Shown: positions 10,490 through 20,853, counted from the first letter of the stretch. The stretch: DNA of 64,000 nucleotides from Enterobacillus tribolii (GCF_003363015.1 NZ_QRAP01000004.1:1-64000), one strand, 5' to 3'. Notes: a model not told the origin generated them from the sequence alone. Made by a program: numbers and translations.

Positions 10490-11839
10490 TTACCAGCGCG
10501 CCTTCAGCAGGTTCGGCTGAATCCCCTGAATGGCCTGGGTATTTCCGTAATCTTTGGCTGCGATGCCGGCTTCGAATTCTTCACGGAAATACTTGATCGC
10601 GCTCTGCAGCGGCTCAACCGCGCCCGGCGCGTGCGCACAGAAGGTTTTGCCCGGCCCGAGGAAGCGGCACAGTTGCTCCAGCGTTTCGATGTCGCCGGGC
10701 TGGCCTTCGCCGCGCTCCAGCGCACGCAGCAGCTTCACGCTCCACGGCAGGCCGTCGCGGCACGGGGTACACCAACCGCAGGATTCACGGGCAAAGAACT
10801 CTTCCAGGTTACGCACCAGGGAGACCATGTTGATCTCGTGGTCCACCGCCATCGCCAGCGCGGTGCCCAAACGGCTGCCGGCCTTGCCGATGCTGGCGAA
10901 GTCCATCGGCAGATCCAGGTGATCGGCGGTCAGGAAGTCAGTGCCCGCGCCGCCCGGTTGCCAGGCTTTAAATTTCAGGCCGTCGCGCATCCCGCCGGCG
11001 TAATCTTCCAGAATTTCACGCGCGGTGGTGCCGAACGGCAGCTCCCACAGGCCCGGATTTTTCACCCGGCCGGAGAAGCCCATCAGTTTGGTGCCCGCGT
11101 CTTCGCTCTTACCGGCGGACAGCCCTTTGTACCAGGCCTCGCCATGCTCGATGATGGCCGGGACGTTACACAGGGTTTCCACGTTGTTGACGCAGGTCGG
11201 TTTGCCCCATGCGCCGGCGGTGGCCGGGAACGGCGGCTTGGAACGCGGGTTGGCGCGGCGGCCTTCCAGCGAGTTGATCAGTGCGGTTTCTTCGCCGCAG
11301 ATATAACGGCCTGCGCCGGTATGGACAAACAGCTCGAAGTCGAAGCCGGTGCCCATGATGTTTTTGCCCAGCAGACCGGCGGCTTTGGCCTCTTCGATCG
11401 CCTTACGCAGGTTCACCGCAGCTTCAACATATTCGCCGCGCAGGAAGATGTAGCCGCGATAGGCTTTCAGCGCATAGGCGCCGATCAGCATGCCTTCCAC
11501 CAGCAGGTGCGGCAGCTGCTCCATCAGCAGGCGGTCTTTGTAGGTGCCCGGCTCCATTTCGTCGGCGTTGCACAGAAGGTAGCGCAGGTTCATGCTTTCG
11601 TCTTTCGGCATCAGGCTCCACTTCAGGCCGGTGGAGAACCCCGCGCCGCCGCGCCCTTTCAGGCCGGCGTCTTTGACCAGGTTAACCACCTCGTCCTGCG
11701 CCATGCCTTTGAGCGCTTTTTCCGCACCGTGATAGCCGTTTTTAGCGCGATATTCATCCAGCCACACCGGCTGTTTGTCATCGCGCAAACGCCAGGTCAG
11801 CGGGTGGGTTTCGGCAGTACGCTTAATTTCAATCGTCAT
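10490..11839 (-). CDS. nuoF: NADH-quinone oxidoreductase subunit F
   Basis: NuoF oxidises NADH: it binds NADH, FMN and one [4Fe-4S] cluster (N3). The FMN/NADH glycine-rich motif [14 protein letters not shown] is present near residue 65 and the cluster motif [12 protein letters not shown] lies in the C-terminal third, with the distant fourth cysteine in KTFCAHAPG. The 449 residues are slightly more than E. coli because of a longer tail. The ATG at 11839 shares one base with the nuoE stop, consistent with coupled synthesis of the E-F-G NADH module. Confidence 0.97.
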   Translation of the reverse strand: MTIEIKRTAETHPLTWRLRDDKQPVWLDEYRAKNGYHGAEKALKGMAQDEVVNLVKDAGLKGRGGAGFSTGLKWSLMPKDESMNLRYLLCNADEMEPGTYKDRLLMEQLPHLLVEGMLIGAYALKAYRGYIFLRGEYVEAAVNLRKAIEEAKAAGLLGKNIMGTGFDFELFVHTGAGRYICGEETALINSLEGRRANPRSKPPFPATAGAWGKPTCVNNVETLCNVPAIIEHGEAWYKGLSAGKSEDAGTKLMGFSGRVKNPGLWELPFGTTAREILEDYAGGMRDGLKFKAWQPGGAGTDFLTADHLDLPMDFASIGKAGSRLGTALAMAVDHEINMVSLVRNLEEFFARESCGWCTPCRDGLPWSVKLLRALERGEGQPGDIETLEQLCRFLGPGKTFCAHAPGAVEPLQSAIKYFREEFEAGIAAKDYGNTQAIQGIQPNLLKARW

Positions 11840-12339
11840 TATTTATACCGCTCCAACAGTTCAACGGCGCTCTCCGGCGTCAGGTGAGCATGGGTATCGT
11901 CGTCGATCATCATGTTCGGCCCTTTGTCGCAGTTACCCAGGCAGCAGGTCGGCAACAGGGTGAAACGCCCGTCAAAGGTGGTTTCGCCCGGTTTGATCTT
12001 GAGCTTGCGCTCCAGCGCGGCCTGAATGCCCTGGTAGCCGTTGATGTGGCACACCACGCTGTCGCAGTAGCGAATGATGTGGCGGCCGACCGGCTGGCGG
12101 TAAATCTGACTGTAGAACGTCGCCACGCCTTCCACGTCGGCGGCGGGAATGCCCAGCACGTCAGCAATGGCGTAAATAGCGGCGTCCGGCACCCAGCCAT
12201 GTTCTTTCTGAACGATCTTCAGGGCCTCGATCGACGCAGCGCGCGGATCTTCATAGTGATGTTTCTCATGCTCGATCTCGGCGCGGGCGCTGTCGCTGAG
12301 CACGAAAACCTCGTCTTTGGTTAAAGATTGATCTGACAT
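11839..12339 (-). CDS. nuoE: NADH-quinone oxidoreductase subunit E
   Basis: NuoE is a thioredoxin-fold subunit with the off-pathway [2Fe-2S] cluster N1a beside the FMN of NuoF. All four cluster ligands are in the family positions: Cys92, Cys97, Cys133 and Cys137 (CDSVVC and CCLGNC). The 166-residue length is normal. It lies two bases after nuoCD and overlaps nuoF by one base. Confidence 0.97.
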   Translation of the reverse strand: MSDQSLTKDEVFVLSDSARAEIEHEKHHYEDPRAASIEALKIVQKEHGWVPDAAIYAIADVLGIPAADVEGVATFYSQIYRQPVGRHIIRYCDSVVCHINGYQGIQAALERKLKIKPGETTFDGRFTLLPTCCLGNCDKGPNMMIDDDTHAHLTPESAVELLERYK

Positions 12340-12341
12340 GT

Positions 12342-14138
12342 TTAGCGGTCCACATCTGACATAACGAAATCAATACTGCCGAGGTATACGATCAGATCGG
12401 ATACCAGGCTGCCACGAATAACAGACGGGATCTGCTGCAGGTGCGCATAGCTCGGGGTGCGGATGCGCGTGCGATAGCTCATGGTGCTGCCGTCGCTGGT
12501 CAGGTAGTAACTGTTGATCCCTTTGGTGGCCTCCACCATCTGGAAAGATTCGTTAGCCGGCATCACCGGGCCCCATGACACCTGCAGGAAGTGGGTAATC
12601 AGGGTTTCGATGTGTTGCAGGGTACGCTCTTTCGGCGGCGGCGTAGTCAGCGGATGGTCGGCCTTAAACGGACCTTCCGGCATATTCTTCAGGCACTGTT
12701 CCAGAATACGCAGGCTCTGGCGCAGTTCTTCCACCTTCAGCATCACGCGGTCATAGCAGTCGCCGTTGTTGCCCACCGGTACTTCGAAGTCGAAGTTTTC
12801 ATAGCCGGAGTACGGACGCCATTTACGCACGTCGAACTCGATGCCGGTAGCGCGCAGCCCCGCGCCGGTAGTGCCCCAGTCCAGCGCTTCTTTCGCGCTG
12901 TAGGCGGCCACGCCGACGGAACGGCCTTTGAGGATGGAGTTCTTCAGCGCAGCGGTAACGTAAGACTCCAGGCGCTTGGGCATCCAGTCGAGGAAGTCGC
13001 GCAGCAGGCGCTCCCATCCGCGCGGCAGATCGTGCGCCACGCCGCCGATGCGGAACCAGGCCGGGTGCATACGGAAACCGGTGATGGCCTCGACGACGTC
13101 ATACACTTTCTGGCGATCGGTAAACGCGAAGAAGACCGGCGTCATGGCGCCGACGTCCTGAATAAAGGTGGAGATGTACAGCAGGTGGCTGTTGATGCGG
13201 AACAGCTCGGAAAGCATCACGCGGATAACTTTTACCCGCTCCGGCACTTCGATGCCGGCCAGTTTTTCCACCGCCAGCACGTAAGGCATTTCGTTAACGC
13301 AGCCGCCCAGGTACTCAATGCGGTCGGTATAAGGAATATAGCTGTGCCAGGACTGGCGCTCGCCCATTTTTTCAGCGCCGCGGTGGTGATAACCCACGTC
13401 CGGTACGCAGTCGACGATCTCTTCGCCGTCCAGTTGCAGCACGAGGCGGAAAGCACCGTGAGAGGACGGGTGGTTCGGGCCGAGGTTGAGGAACATGAAG
13501 TCTTCGTTGTCGGTGCCGCGCTTCATGCCCCAGTCTTCAGGCTTGAACGTCAGCGACTCCATCTCCAGATCTTCTTTCTGCTTGGTCAGCACGAACGGAT
13601 CGAACTCCGTGGCGCGCGCCGGGTAATCCTTGCGCAGCGGGTGCCCTTCCCAGGTCTGCGGCATCATGATGCGCGTCAGGTGCGGGTGGCCGTCGAAGGT
13701 AATGCCGAACATTTCCCAGGTTTCACGCTCATACCAGTTGGCGTTGGGGAAGACTTTGGTGGCCGTCGGCACGTGCAGGTCGTTTTCAGAAAGCGCGACC
13801 TTCAGCATGATGTCGCGGTTACGATCGATGGAGATGATGTGGTAGAAGACGGAGAAGTCGGCTGCCGGCAGCCCTGCACGGTGCGTGCGCAGGCGTTCGT
13901 CCATGCCGTGCATGTCAAACAGCATGACATACGGCTTCGGCAGCTTCTTGAGAAACGTCATCACTTCCAGCAACTGTTCACGCTTAACCCATACCACGGG
14001 CATGCCGGTACGGGTAGGCTGAACGGTAAAGGCATCTGGCCCAAAACGGTTACGCAATTCTCCGATTACCGGATCATCGAGATGATCGCGGGTCTGCCAG
14101 GCCGGCAGGTTGAGATCTTGCGTCGTCGAATCTGTCAT
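12342..14138 (-). CDS. nuoC: NADH-quinone oxidoreductase fused subunit C/D
   Basis: This is a fusion of the 30 kDa (NuoC, about residues 1-190) and 49 kDa (NuoD, about 200-598) subunits, the normal arrangement in E. coli and its relatives. The D part forms the quinone site with NuoB and NuoH; conserved [23 protein letters not shown] and the C-terminal [19 protein letters not shown] are visible. I place the start at 14138 ([10 protein letters not shown]), giving 598 residues; the frame stays open to 14213, but that extension has no similarity to the family. About 140 non-coding bases separate it from nuoB. Confidence 0.96.
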   Translation of the reverse strand: MTDSTTQDLNLPAWQTRDHLDDPVIGELRNRFGPDAFTVQPTRTGMPVVWVKREQLLEVMTFLKKLPKPYVMLFDMHGMDERLRTHRAGLPAADFSVFYHIISIDRNRDIMLKVALSENDLHVPTATKVFPNANWYERETWEMFGITFDGHPHLTRIMMPQTWEGHPLRKDYPARATEFDPFVLTKQKEDLEMESLTFKPEDWGMKRGTDNEDFMFLNLGPNHPSSHGAFRLVLQLDGEEIVDCVPDVGYHHRGAEKMGERQSWHSYIPYTDRIEYLGGCVNEMPYVLAVEKLAGIEVPERVKVIRVMLSELFRINSHLLYISTFIQDVGAMTPVFFAFTDRQKVYDVVEAITGFRMHPAWFRIGGVAHDLPRGWERLLRDFLDWMPKRLESYVTAALKNSILKGRSVGVAAYSAKEALDWGTTGAGLRATGIEFDVRKWRPYSGYENFDFEVPVGNNGDCYDRVMLKVEELRQSLRILEQCLKNMPEGPFKADHPLTTPPPKERTLQHIETLITHFLQVSWGPVMPANESFQMVEATKGINSYYLTSDGSTMSYRTRIRTPSYAHLQQIPSVIRGSLVSDLIVYLGSIDFVMSDVDR

Positions 14139-14278
14139 AATTTTTATCACCACGCTTTTACTTAACTTGCCGCCGCGACTTCCGTGCGGGGCAAAACGGG
14201 CTGAGCCCCTCACGGGCCCTGTGTATTTTTCCGCGCCTGGCGTAACGCCGTTGTTCCGGTCATTGCGCCACGCACGGG

Positions 14279-14953
14279 TTAGATCTCGTCAGGCGTACGC
14301 AGGTTGGTCACCGCGATTCGCTCAGCGCGCTTACGCTCTTTTTCTGATTGCATGTTGGCACGGTAAACGCCCTGATCGCCGACCACCCACGAAAGCGGGC
14401 GGCGTTCTTTACCGATGGATTCCTGCAACAGCAGCAGCGCCTGCATATAAGCTTCCGGACGCGGCGGGCAACCCGGGATATACACATCAACCGGAATGAA
14501 TTTGTCCACGCCCTGAACCACGGAGTAAATATCGTACATGCCGCCCGAGTTGGCGCATGACCCCATGGAAATCACCCACTTCGGCTCCAGCATTTGGTCA
14601 TACAGGCGCTGAATAACCGGGGCCATTTTGGTAAAACACGTACCGGCCACTACCATGAAGTCGGCCTGACGCGGCGAGGCGCGCAAAACTTCAGCGCCAA
14701 AACGGGCCACGTCATGCACCGCGGTGAACGATGTCACCATTTCCACATAGCAGCAGGAAAGACCGAAGTTGTACGGCCACAGGGAATTCTTACGGCCCCA
14801 GTTCACCATGTCGTGCAGGGCGTGCTCGAGCTTGCCCATATACACGCTGCGGTGCACATGCTGCTCAAGAGGATCGCTGACAGTCTCTTGTTTTTGCAGG
14901 GGGTAACGGTCGTTCTCACCGTTAGGATCTATGCGGGTGAGCGTGTAGTCCAT
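14279..14953 (-). CDS. nuoB: NADH-quinone oxidoreductase subunit B
   Basis: NuoB binds cluster N2, the last iron-sulfur centre before quinone. The four ligands are visible as the unusual tandem pair Cys67-Cys68 (LSCCYVEM), Cys133 (GSCANSGG) and Cys162 (PGCPPRPE). The 224 residues are four longer than in E. coli because of a small insertion near residue 45. It is the second gene of the operon, 42 bases downstream of nuoA. Confidence 0.97.
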   Translation of the reverse strand: MDYTLTRIDPNGENDRYPLQKQETVSDPLEQHVHRSVYMGKLEHALHDMVNWGRKNSLWPYNFGLSCCYVEMVTSFTAVHDVARFGAEVLRASPRQADFMVVAGTCFTKMAPVIQRLYDQMLEPKWVISMGSCANSGGMYDIYSVVQGVDKFIPVDVYIPGCPPRPEAYMQALLLLQESIGKERRPLSWVVGDQGVYRANMQSEKERKRAERIAVTNLRTPDEI

Positions 14954-14995
14954 CGTAATGCCTCGTTGTTAACCATAAACAGTAACCGCGCACGG

Positions 14996-15436
14996 TTACT
15001 GTGGGTGACTGTTGGTGTTGGTGACGGTGCTTGGGTGCTTAACGCGACGCTTGGAGCGTGCAGGCGTCCAGTCCAGCGCGCCGATACGCACCAGATAAAC
15101 CAGACCGGCCAACAGCACCAGGATGAAAATTGCCGCCTCGATAAAGCCAATCCACCCACTCTCCCGGATAGACACTGACCACGCATACAGGTACAGGGCT
15201 TCAACATCGAAGATGACAAAGAACATGGCGACCAGATAGAACTTGGCGGACAGCCGCATACGTGCCGAGCCGACCGAGTCAATACCGGACTCGTAAGGCG
15301 TATTCTTCGCGCGTGCGCGTGCTCTTCCTCCCAGGGCATAGGCCCCGAGGAGCATGACTCCACACAATCCGATTGCGACGACGATAAATACGGCGAATGC
15401 CCAGTGATGAGCGATAACTTCAGTGGTTGTTGACAT
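14996..15436 (-). CDS. nuoA: NADH-quinone oxidoreductase subunit A
   Basis: NuoA is a three-helix membrane subunit of complex I and the first gene of the nuo operon. Conserved features are the loop [20 protein letters not shown] and the acidic helix [14 protein letters not shown] favour the ATG at 15436 ([14 protein letters not shown]), which matches the family N-terminus and gives 146 residues. An in-frame ATG at 15454 (MSKHKSMS) is also possible, and neither has a strong ribosome site. The C-terminal tail is basic and poorly conserved. Confidence 0.93.
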   Translation of the reverse strand: MSTTTEVIAHHWAFAVFIVVAIGLCGVMLLGAYALGGRARARAKNTPYESGIDSVGSARMRLSAKFYLVAMFFVIFDVEALYLYAWSVSIRESGWIGFIEAAIFILVLLAGLVYLVRIGALDWTPARSKRRVKHPSTVTNTNSHPQ

Positions 15437-15454
15437 ACTCTTATGCTTACTCAT

Positions 15455-15992
15455 CAAGCGTGGTGTCAGCCAGCAGGGTTCCAGCAACCCGCACAGGCAC
15501 CACAACGACTAAGGGAAGGAAAATGACCACAAGACAACGCAAACTACACGCAAATTTTAAATTTTCAACGGTAGTTTATGTGGGCTTTTTACTCCTTTCG
15601 ATAACCTTTTGTCAACTTTGACAAAAGTTACAACACAGTAGTTTACAATAGCGCAAATTTATTAACATATGATGCGCGCCACAAATAGACCATCCGGAAG
15701 CGTGTTTTTCGCGCTTCCGTGAAAGAAGTAGCAATTTTGTAAACAAAGGTAGCGTTGCGCGCCGATAACTATACCATTTTCTAAAGTATTACCCGTTCCC
15801 TAATGAGGGTATACGGCATCTTTTTTTTGATCCAGAGCACATTTCTGTCAGTAATTATCGTGCAGGTGAACAACCAGAGAAGAGCAGGATTACAAATTGA
15901 ACAAATTTTGGATTTAGCAATATTATCAACGGCCTAAATGAGAAAATTTCTTATTTGCAACATCAGGCCGCGATACGCCCCTGTAACGCACA
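15455..15992. promoter_or_regulatory. Long nuoA upstream region with two inverted repeats
   Basis: No gene is visible in this AT-rich interval of more than 500 bases between nuoA and the lrhA terminator. It should hold the nuo promoter, which in E. coli lies far upstream of nuoA and responds to oxygen, nitrate and growth phase. Two symmetric elements stand out. One is TTTTGTCAA-CT-TTGACAAAA at 15607-15626 (ten pairs if 15606/15627 are included). The other is a hairpin with arms CGGAAGCG / CGCTTCCG at 15695-15702 and 15712-15719 around a T-rich loop. I cannot assign a regulator to either. Confidence 0.6.
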
Positions 15993-16036
15993 TAAACAAA
16001 CCGGCACGGCGCCTGAAAGTACGCCGTGCCGGTTAC
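15993..16036 (-). terminator. Intrinsic terminator of lrhA
   Basis: An 11-base-pair perfect stem, CCGGCACGGCG (16001-16011) and CGCCGTGCCGG (16022-16032), with a 10-base loop. On the minus strand it lies just past the lrhA stop and is followed by TTTGTTT. Confidence 0.85.
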
Positions 16037-16059
16037 AAAAACGCGTTAATTCAGAAGAA

Positions 16060-16983
16060 TTATTTGCTTTCTGCATCCACCGGATATTCACGCAGATCCG
16101 GTTCTTCAATCTGCGTTTCATCGCCCGCTTTAAGCGAGGCGAACAGAACGGTCGCCAGCTCATTACGGCTGCTCGGTGACAGATACAACGTGTACTCCGT
16201 CTCCGGCAGTTTGGGCAGCCCTTCAGACTCACCCAGCACACGCAGCTCCGGCGACATCATTTCCACCGGACGCGCGGTAACGCCGAGGCCCGCTTTCACC
16301 GCGGCCTTCACCGCCGACAGCGTGGAAGCCACGTAGGCCAGGCGCCAGCTGATATTGAAGCGGTTCAGATACTCGATGGCCATGTCGCGGAACGGGCTGG
16401 GTTCATCCAGCACCACCAGCGGCACCGGCTCACCCGGCTGATAACTGTAATCCGTCGCGCAGAACCAGACGGTAGGAGAACGGCGCAGGGTTGCCTGAGA
16501 CAGCCCTTCATAACTCATGGTAGTGATCGTCAGATCAACGTCGCCGTTCAACAGCATCTGATGCATGTCAGGGCTACGCTTTACCCGCACGTCGATTTCC
16601 AGTTTGGGGTACAGGCTGGTGAAACGGCTGAGCAAAACCGGCAGGATGCTGTCTGCTGTATCATCGGTCGCCCCGATGCTCAGCGAGCCCTGCAGATGGT
16701 TATTGATTAGCGAACTGCACGCTTCGTCGTTAAAGCGCAAGATTTTACGGGCATAGCCCAACAACTGCACACCGTGTTCGGTGAGTTGCTTGTTACGTCC
16801 GTGACGGGCGAAAAGTTCTTTCCCTACCAATTGTTCCAGCCGTTGCATCTGCTGGCTCACCGCGGACTGCGTACGCTGAACGACAACCGCTGCCGCGGCA
16901 AACGTTTTCACGTCAGCCACCGCAACGAACGTTCTCAGCAAATCCAAATCGAGATTGATGGTGGGACGGTGTAAATTTGTCAT
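16060..16983 (-). CDS. lrhA: LysR-family regulator LrhA (HexA/HexS/PecT group)
   Basis: LrhA is a LysR-type transcription factor that represses flagellar and other surface/virulence functions in E. coli and, as HexA/PecT, exoenzyme production in plant pathogens. The 307-residue protein has an N-terminal winged helix (about 10-70, [27 protein letters not shown]) and a co-inducer domain ending in a [22 protein letters not shown] segment highly typical of LrhA. Its position just upstream of nuoA on the same strand is the standard enterobacterial arrangement. The divergent tail after residue 270 differs from E. coli. It has its own long upstream region and terminator. Confidence 0.94.
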   Translation of the reverse strand: MTNLHRPTINLDLDLLRTFVAVADVKTFAAAAVVVQRTQSAVSQQMQRLEQLVGKELFARHGRNKQLTEHGVQLLGYARKILRFNDEACSSLINNHLQGSLSIGATDDTADSILPVLLSRFTSLYPKLEIDVRVKRSPDMHQMLLNGDVDLTITTMSYEGLSQATLRRSPTVWFCATDYSYQPGEPVPLVVLDEPSPFRDMAIEYLNRFNISWRLAYVASTLSAVKAAVKAGLGVTARPVEMMSPELRVLGESEGLPKLPETEYTLYLSPSSRNELATVLFASLKAGDETQIEEPDLREYPVDAESK

Positions 16984-17335
16984 ACCTTTATTCTCATTAT
17001 ATGTTAATTGTAACTAAAACAACCCTGATGTTGTTGTTCGTGAGATTTCTTCTTACAAATTAAAAAAATAGAGCTCGTTTTATCTTCGTAGAAATGCCTG
17101 GTGAAACCGGCTTACCGTTATTTGCTGTCCGAAACTAATTTTTATTATGGCCTAAAAATAATTATATTTCGGTAAATACGCAAACATCTTTTAAGGTATT
17201 ACCCTCTCTGAACGGTTGCTAAAAATCTAGCACGCTTGATAGTAACAAAATATCTATATATCAAATAACTATACCTTAGTATGAACATAAATACATCCAA
17301 CCTAACTTCAGTATAGGTGCTTAGTTTAGCATTTT
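16984..17335. promoter_or_regulatory. AT-rich lrhA upstream region
   Basis: This interval of 352 bases lies between the lrhA start and the stop of the next minus-strand gene. It is very AT-rich and holds no credible coding frame. It presumably carries the lrhA promoter, which in E. coli is autoregulated and driven from far upstream. No confident individual site was identified. Confidence 0.5.
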
Positions 17336-18079
17336 TTATGTAAATTTTTGTTTTTCATCCTCCTTTTCCCCCTCCCTCTTTTTTATCGGATATTCTTTAT
17401 TCCGGATAAAAGATGCTTTCTTTTTACCTATATAAATGACAATCGACAGGGAGCACAAAACGAATAGCCCGCTGACCATCCACTGCAATCCTCCCGTCAA
17501 CATGCCGCCGGCGTATGAGTATATTAACGTAGCGGGGAGCTGCCCTAATCCGGTGGCGATAAGAAATGTCCATAACCGGATAGAGGTTAATCCTGCGGCG
17601 TAGCTCACAAGATCAAATGAAACAAAAGGTAGTAAACGACAAATCAATATGGTGTATTTTCCATATTGAATAAAAAAACGATCGCAGCTTGCCAGTGCGG
17701 CGGGCGACACCCAGCGTGCGACCCACTCCCGGCCAAGCCAGCGCGACAACATGAAGCACAGCGCAGCAGCGGCCATGGCGCTGACCCACGACAGAATCGC
17801 CCCCTGCCACCAGCCAAACAGCGCGGCATTGGCAAGCGTGATCAGAAAAGCGGGCAACGGCGCGGCGAGAGCCTGAAAAATCATCAGAAAGAATGAAACC
17901 ACTGCGGCCCAGGGGCCGAATCCGCGTAAATAGTCCAGTAAGGCATTAAAATCCAACGAAGAGAGCAGGCGCCAAATCATTTTAAGAAACGCCTGAACGG
18001 CCGGATTGGACCACGCGACCAGAGCGACGGCGCACAACAAAACCACTACGGTAAGTTTAACGTAGCGCAGTATTTGCAT
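17336..18079 (-). CDS. TVP38/TMEM64 (VTT/DedA-like) membrane protein, YdjX/YdjZ-like
   Basis: The 247-residue protein has about six hydrophobic segments and the core of the VTT (SNARE-associated, TVP38/TMEM64) family: FGPWAAVVSFFLMIFQALAAPLPA around residues 54-77, a GWWQGAILSW turn, and RLLPFVSFDLVSYAAGLTSI with the conserved arginine/proline and GLTSI motif. Family members are inner-membrane proteins, probably lipid scramblases or transporters; the substrate is unknown. The C-terminus is strongly basic and acidic (KKREGEKEDEKQK). In E. coli the related ydjX/ydjZ genes sit beside ynjA-F, and ynjE/F/A homologues follow here, so the association is conserved. It is transcribed divergently from ynjE. 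Confidence 0.8.
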   Translation of the reverse strand: MQILRYVKLTVVVLLCAVALVAWSNPAVQAFLKMIWRLLSSLDFNALLDYLRGFGPWAAVVSFFLMIFQALAAPLPAFLITLANAALFGWWQGAILSWVSAMAAAALCFMLSRWLGREWVARWVSPAALASCDRFFIQYGKYTILICRLLPFVSFDLVSYAAGLTSIRLWTFLIATGLGQLPATLIYSYAGGMLTGGLQWMVSGLFVLCSLSIVIYIGKKKASFIRNKEYPIKKREGEKEDEKQKFT

Positions 18080-18265
18080 TTATGACTCTCTTCATACCCG
18101 ATATGATTTCACGCTGTGGCCGGCTTTTACCCGCCACAGCATACGCGTTTTCTCCTGTTTTTGTCAGGTTAAGAGAGCAGGATGTGCGCTGGAACAATAT
18201 TCCGCGCCTCTGACTGCCGGAGAATTAGCAAACATTTTTCCTTACATAAACAGGATAATCATGTG

Positions 18266-19573
18266 ATGAAACTTTCCCGTCACGTTGCCGTATCCGCCCT
18301 GCTGCTGGGCTGCCTGCACGCAACCGCCAGCATCGCGGCCACCGAAAAACCGGCGCCGGCGCAGGATAAGGCGCAGCAGAACGTCATTATCGACACCCGC
18401 CCCAGCGCGTTCTACAACGGCTGGCCCGAGCAGGCCGGCGCCCCTTCCGGGCATGAACCGGGAGCATTAAACCTAGCGGCAACCTGGTTGAACGAAATGA
18501 ACGATACTCAGTTGTCGCACTGGCTGCAGCAACATCAGGTCACGCCCGCCACGCAGGTATCGCTGTATGGCCGGACGGAACAAATTGACGCGGTAAAAGC
18601 GCGCCTCAATAAACTGGGCTTTCATAACGTGACCTATTTGGCGGACGCCTTAAACCAAACGCGCCCGTTACAGCGCCTGCCCCATTTCGAGCAGTTGGTC
18701 TACCCCGGCTGGATTCACGCCCTGCAAAACGGCCAGACGGTTACTGCGGCGCCGGCAGGCGAATGGCGCGTGCTCGAGGTTGCCTGGGGCGCGCCCAAGC
18801 AGTACCTGATCAGCCACATTCCCGGCGCAGGCTACCTGGACACTAACGACATCGAAAGCGAGCCGTTGTGGAACAAAGTCTCCGACGACAAGCTGAAAGC
18901 GCTGATGGCGAAACTCGGCGTGCGTCATGACACCACCGTCATCCTGTATGGCCGCGACGTTTATGCCGCGGCGCGCGCGGCGCAGATCATGCTGTACGCC
19001 GGCGTGAAGGATGTACGTCTGCTGGACGGCGGCTGGCGGGCCTGGTCGGACGCCGGGCTTCCGGTAGAACGCGGCCTGCCGCCCGATGTTAAACCGGCGG
19101 CGGATTTCGGCGCGCCGGTTCCGGGGCAGCCGCAGCTGATACTTTCCCAGCCGCAGGCCAAAGCCCTGCTCAACCGCCGCGACGCCTCGCTGGTCAGCAT
19201 CCGTTCCTGGCCGGAGTTCATCGGTGAAACCAGCGGCTACAGCTACATTAAGCCGAAAGGCGAAATCGCCGGCGCACGCTGGGGCCATGCGGGAAGCGAT
19301 TCTACGCACATGGAAGACTTCCACAACCCGGACGGCACGATGAAGTCCGCCGACGACATCGCCGCCATGTGGAAAGCATGGCATATCACGCCGGATCAGC
19401 AGGTTTCCTTCTACTGCGGAACGGGCTGGCGCGCCTCCGAGACGTTTATGTACGCCCGCGCGATGGGCTGGAAAAACATCAGCGTTTATGACGGCGGATG
19501 GTACGAGTGGAGCAGCGAAGCCGGAAACGCCACGGTGAGCGGCGAGAGAGGCCCGGACAGCAGCTGGAAGTAA
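18266..19573 (+). CDS. ynjE: Periplasmic three-rhodanese-domain thiosulfate sulfurtransferase YnjE
   Basis: The protein is 435 residues from ATG 18266, exactly the E. coli YnjE length; the open frame continues upstream to 18182, but that stretch lacks a signal peptide. Residues 1-24 form a signal peptide, so it acts in the periplasm. Three rhodanese domains follow. The first (YGRTEQ) and second (LYGRDVYAAARAA) lack the catalytic cysteine, while the third keeps it in FYCGTGWRAS near the C-terminus. This one-active-site pattern is known for YnjE, which transfers sulfur from thiosulfate and binds the molybdopterin-related protein MoeB in vitro. The last 120 residues are nearly identical to E. 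coli from memory. It converges with ynjF on a shared terminator. Confidence 0.93.
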   Translation: MKLSRHVAVSALLLGCLHATASIAATEKPAPAQDKAQQNVIIDTRPSAFYNGWPEQAGAPSGHEPGALNLAATWLNEMNDTQLSHWLQQHQVTPATQVSLYGRTEQIDAVKARLNKLGFHNVTYLADALNQTRPLQRLPHFEQLVYPGWIHALQNGQTVTAAPAGEWRVLEVAWGAPKQYLISHIPGAGYLDTNDIESEPLWNKVSDDKLKALMAKLGVRHDTTVILYGRDVYAAARAAQIMLYAGVKDVRLLDGGWRAWSDAGLPVERGLPPDVKPAADFGAPVPGQPQLILSQPQAKALLNRRDASLVSIRSWPEFIGETSGYSYIKPKGEIAGARWGHAGSDSTHMEDFHNPDGTMKSADDIAAMWKAWHITPDQQVSFYCGTGWRASETFMYARAMGWKNISVYDGGWYEWSSEAGNATVSGERGPDSSWK

Positions 19574-19596
19574 CCGCCCTGCAAAATCCTTACTCG

Positions 19597-19626
19597 TAAA
19601 AAGGCGGCTGCACAGCCGCCTTTTGC
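19597..19626. terminator. Bidirectional terminator between ynjE and ynjF
   Basis: The stem AAGGCGGCT / AGCCGCCTT (19601-19609 and 19614-19622) is flanked by A residues on the left and T residues on the right, so it can end transcription from both convergent genes. Confidence 0.85.
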
Positions 19627-19637
19627 ATTTTACGGCG

Positions 19638-20264
19638 TTAGTCCCCCGCCCCCCGGACGCCTTTCAGGGTATGGTAACCGCCCCAGATGCGGGTAAACGT
19701 GGTGAACCAGCACAGGATGCCGAACAGCCAGGCCAGCGGAGCGAAATACGCCGGCATCAGGCAGAAGAGAATGAAAAACAGTATGGTTTCGCTGCCTTCG
19801 GTCAGACCGCCCAGATAGTAGAAGGATTTATGCGGGTAGGAGAGATTCTCCAGGTTATGTTTGGCGGCCAGCGTGGCGAATGCCAGAAAGCTGCTGCCGG
19901 TGCCGATAAAGGCGAACAGCAGCCAGGCGCCGGCCAGCGAGTTCTGCGCCGGTTCGGCAAGCACGAAGCCGAAGGGGATCAGGGCGTAAAACAGGAAATC
20001 CAGCGCGATATCGAGAAAACCACCGGCATCGCTCAACGTGCGTCGCCGCGCCAGTGCGCCATCAAGCCCGTCGAACAGACGGTTGAGCAGGATCGCGGCC
20101 AGCGCGGCGCCGTACCACTGCAACGCCAGAAACGGCAGCGCCAGCACGCCAATGGCGAACCCGCTCAGGGTCAGTCCGTCCGGCGTAATGCCCGGCCGGT
20201 CAAGCAACGCCGCCGCGCGGCCAAGCAGCGGTTTAACATGCGGATGAAGATAGCGGTCAAGCAT
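19638..20264 (-). CDS. ynjF: CDP-alcohol phosphatidyltransferase family protein YnjF
   Basis: This is an integral membrane enzyme family that joins a CDP-linked lipid or alcohol to a second alcohol. The signature DG(x)2AR(x)8G(x)3D(x)3D appears as FDGLDGALARRRTLSDAGGFLDIALD around residues 57-82, so the active site looks intact. I start it at ATG 20264 (MLDRYLHPHVKP), giving 208 residues against 206 in E. coli; this ATG overlaps the last codons and stop of ynjA by eight bases, a coupled arrangement. The substrate is unknown. An upstream in-frame start at 20276 or 20297 is possible. Confidence 0.88.
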   Translation of the reverse strand: MLDRYLHPHVKPLLGRAAALLDRPGITPDGLTLSGFAIGVLALPFLALQWYGAALAAILLNRLFDGLDGALARRRTLSDAGGFLDIALDFLFYALIPFGFVLAEPAQNSLAGAWLLFAFIGTGSSFLAFATLAAKHNLENLSYPHKSFYYLGGLTEGSETILFFILFCLMPAYFAPLAWLFGILCWFTTFTRIWGGYHTLKGVRGAGD

Positions 20265-20853
20265 GAGGCGCTTCATCCCCCTTTTTCGCCGGCTCAATCA
20301 CGCACAACCCCTGACCGGGGATCTCCAGCGCGGCATTGAAACGGGCGGAGAGATTCTGAAAGGCAATCAGCGCCGTCAGCTCGGTAATCGCTTCATCAGA
20401 GAAATGCGTTTTAAGGGCGGCCTTAATCTGGCCGGAAACGACCGGCGGCGTGGCCGTTACCGCATCCGCATAGGCTAATGCCGCTTCTTCCGCGGCGCTG
20501 AACACGCCGCCGTGCTGCTGCGGCCAGTCTTTCAGCGCCATCACTTTTTCCGCCGAACCGCTGCGCTGCGCCAGACGCAGGCTGTTGGCATCAATGCAAA
20601 ACGCACAGTCACAGCGCTGGGAAACCCGCGTCATCACCAATGCACGCAGTTCCGGGGCAAGCGTGGATTTCCGCCGCTCCAGAAAACCGACGAACAACGC
20701 CACCAGCCAGAACAGAAAAGGGAAACGTCCCCACCAGCGCGTCGGGTTCAGCGTCTCCCCATAATGCTTCTGCTGCGCACGTACCAGCGGCCACAGGCTG
20801 CACGGCAGTTTTTTCAGCGATGAAACCCATGACATCGCCCATTTCTCATTCAT
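20257..20853 (-). CDS. ynjA: Carboxymuconolactone decarboxylase/AhpD-like protein YnjA
   Basis: The 198-residue protein carries an AhpD-like CxxC redox motif within CDCAFCIDANS at about residues 80-90, and matches E. coli YnjA along its length (HYGETLNPTRWWGRFPF near the N-terminus, ELTALIAFQNLSARFNAAL near the C-terminus). AhpD-like proteins act in peroxide or thiol-disulfide chemistry, but YnjA has no assigned reaction. Start 20853 has a GGAA site about eight bases upstream; ATG 20835 is an alternative. It is co-transcribed with ynjF. In E. coli an ABC transporter (ynjBCD) lies between ynjA and ynjE; it is absent here. Confidence 0.85.
   Translation of the reverse strand: MNEKWAMSWVSSLKKLPCSLWPLVRAQQKHYGETLNPTRWWGRFPFLFWLVALFVGFLERRKSTLAPELRALVMTRVSQRCDCAFCIDANSLRLAQRSGSAEKVMALKDWPQQHGGVFSAAEEAALAYADAVTATPPVVSGQIKAALKTHFSDEAITELTALIAFQNLSARFNAALEIPGQGLCVIEPAKKGDEAPHA

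Noticed and set aside
12342-14138. Fusion of nuoC and nuoD.
   Set aside because: It is the normal state in E. coli and its relatives, not an anomaly of this genome.
18266-19573. Loss of catalytic cysteine in two of three rhodanese domains.
   Set aside because: This is the known condition of YnjE, so it is not degeneration in this genome.
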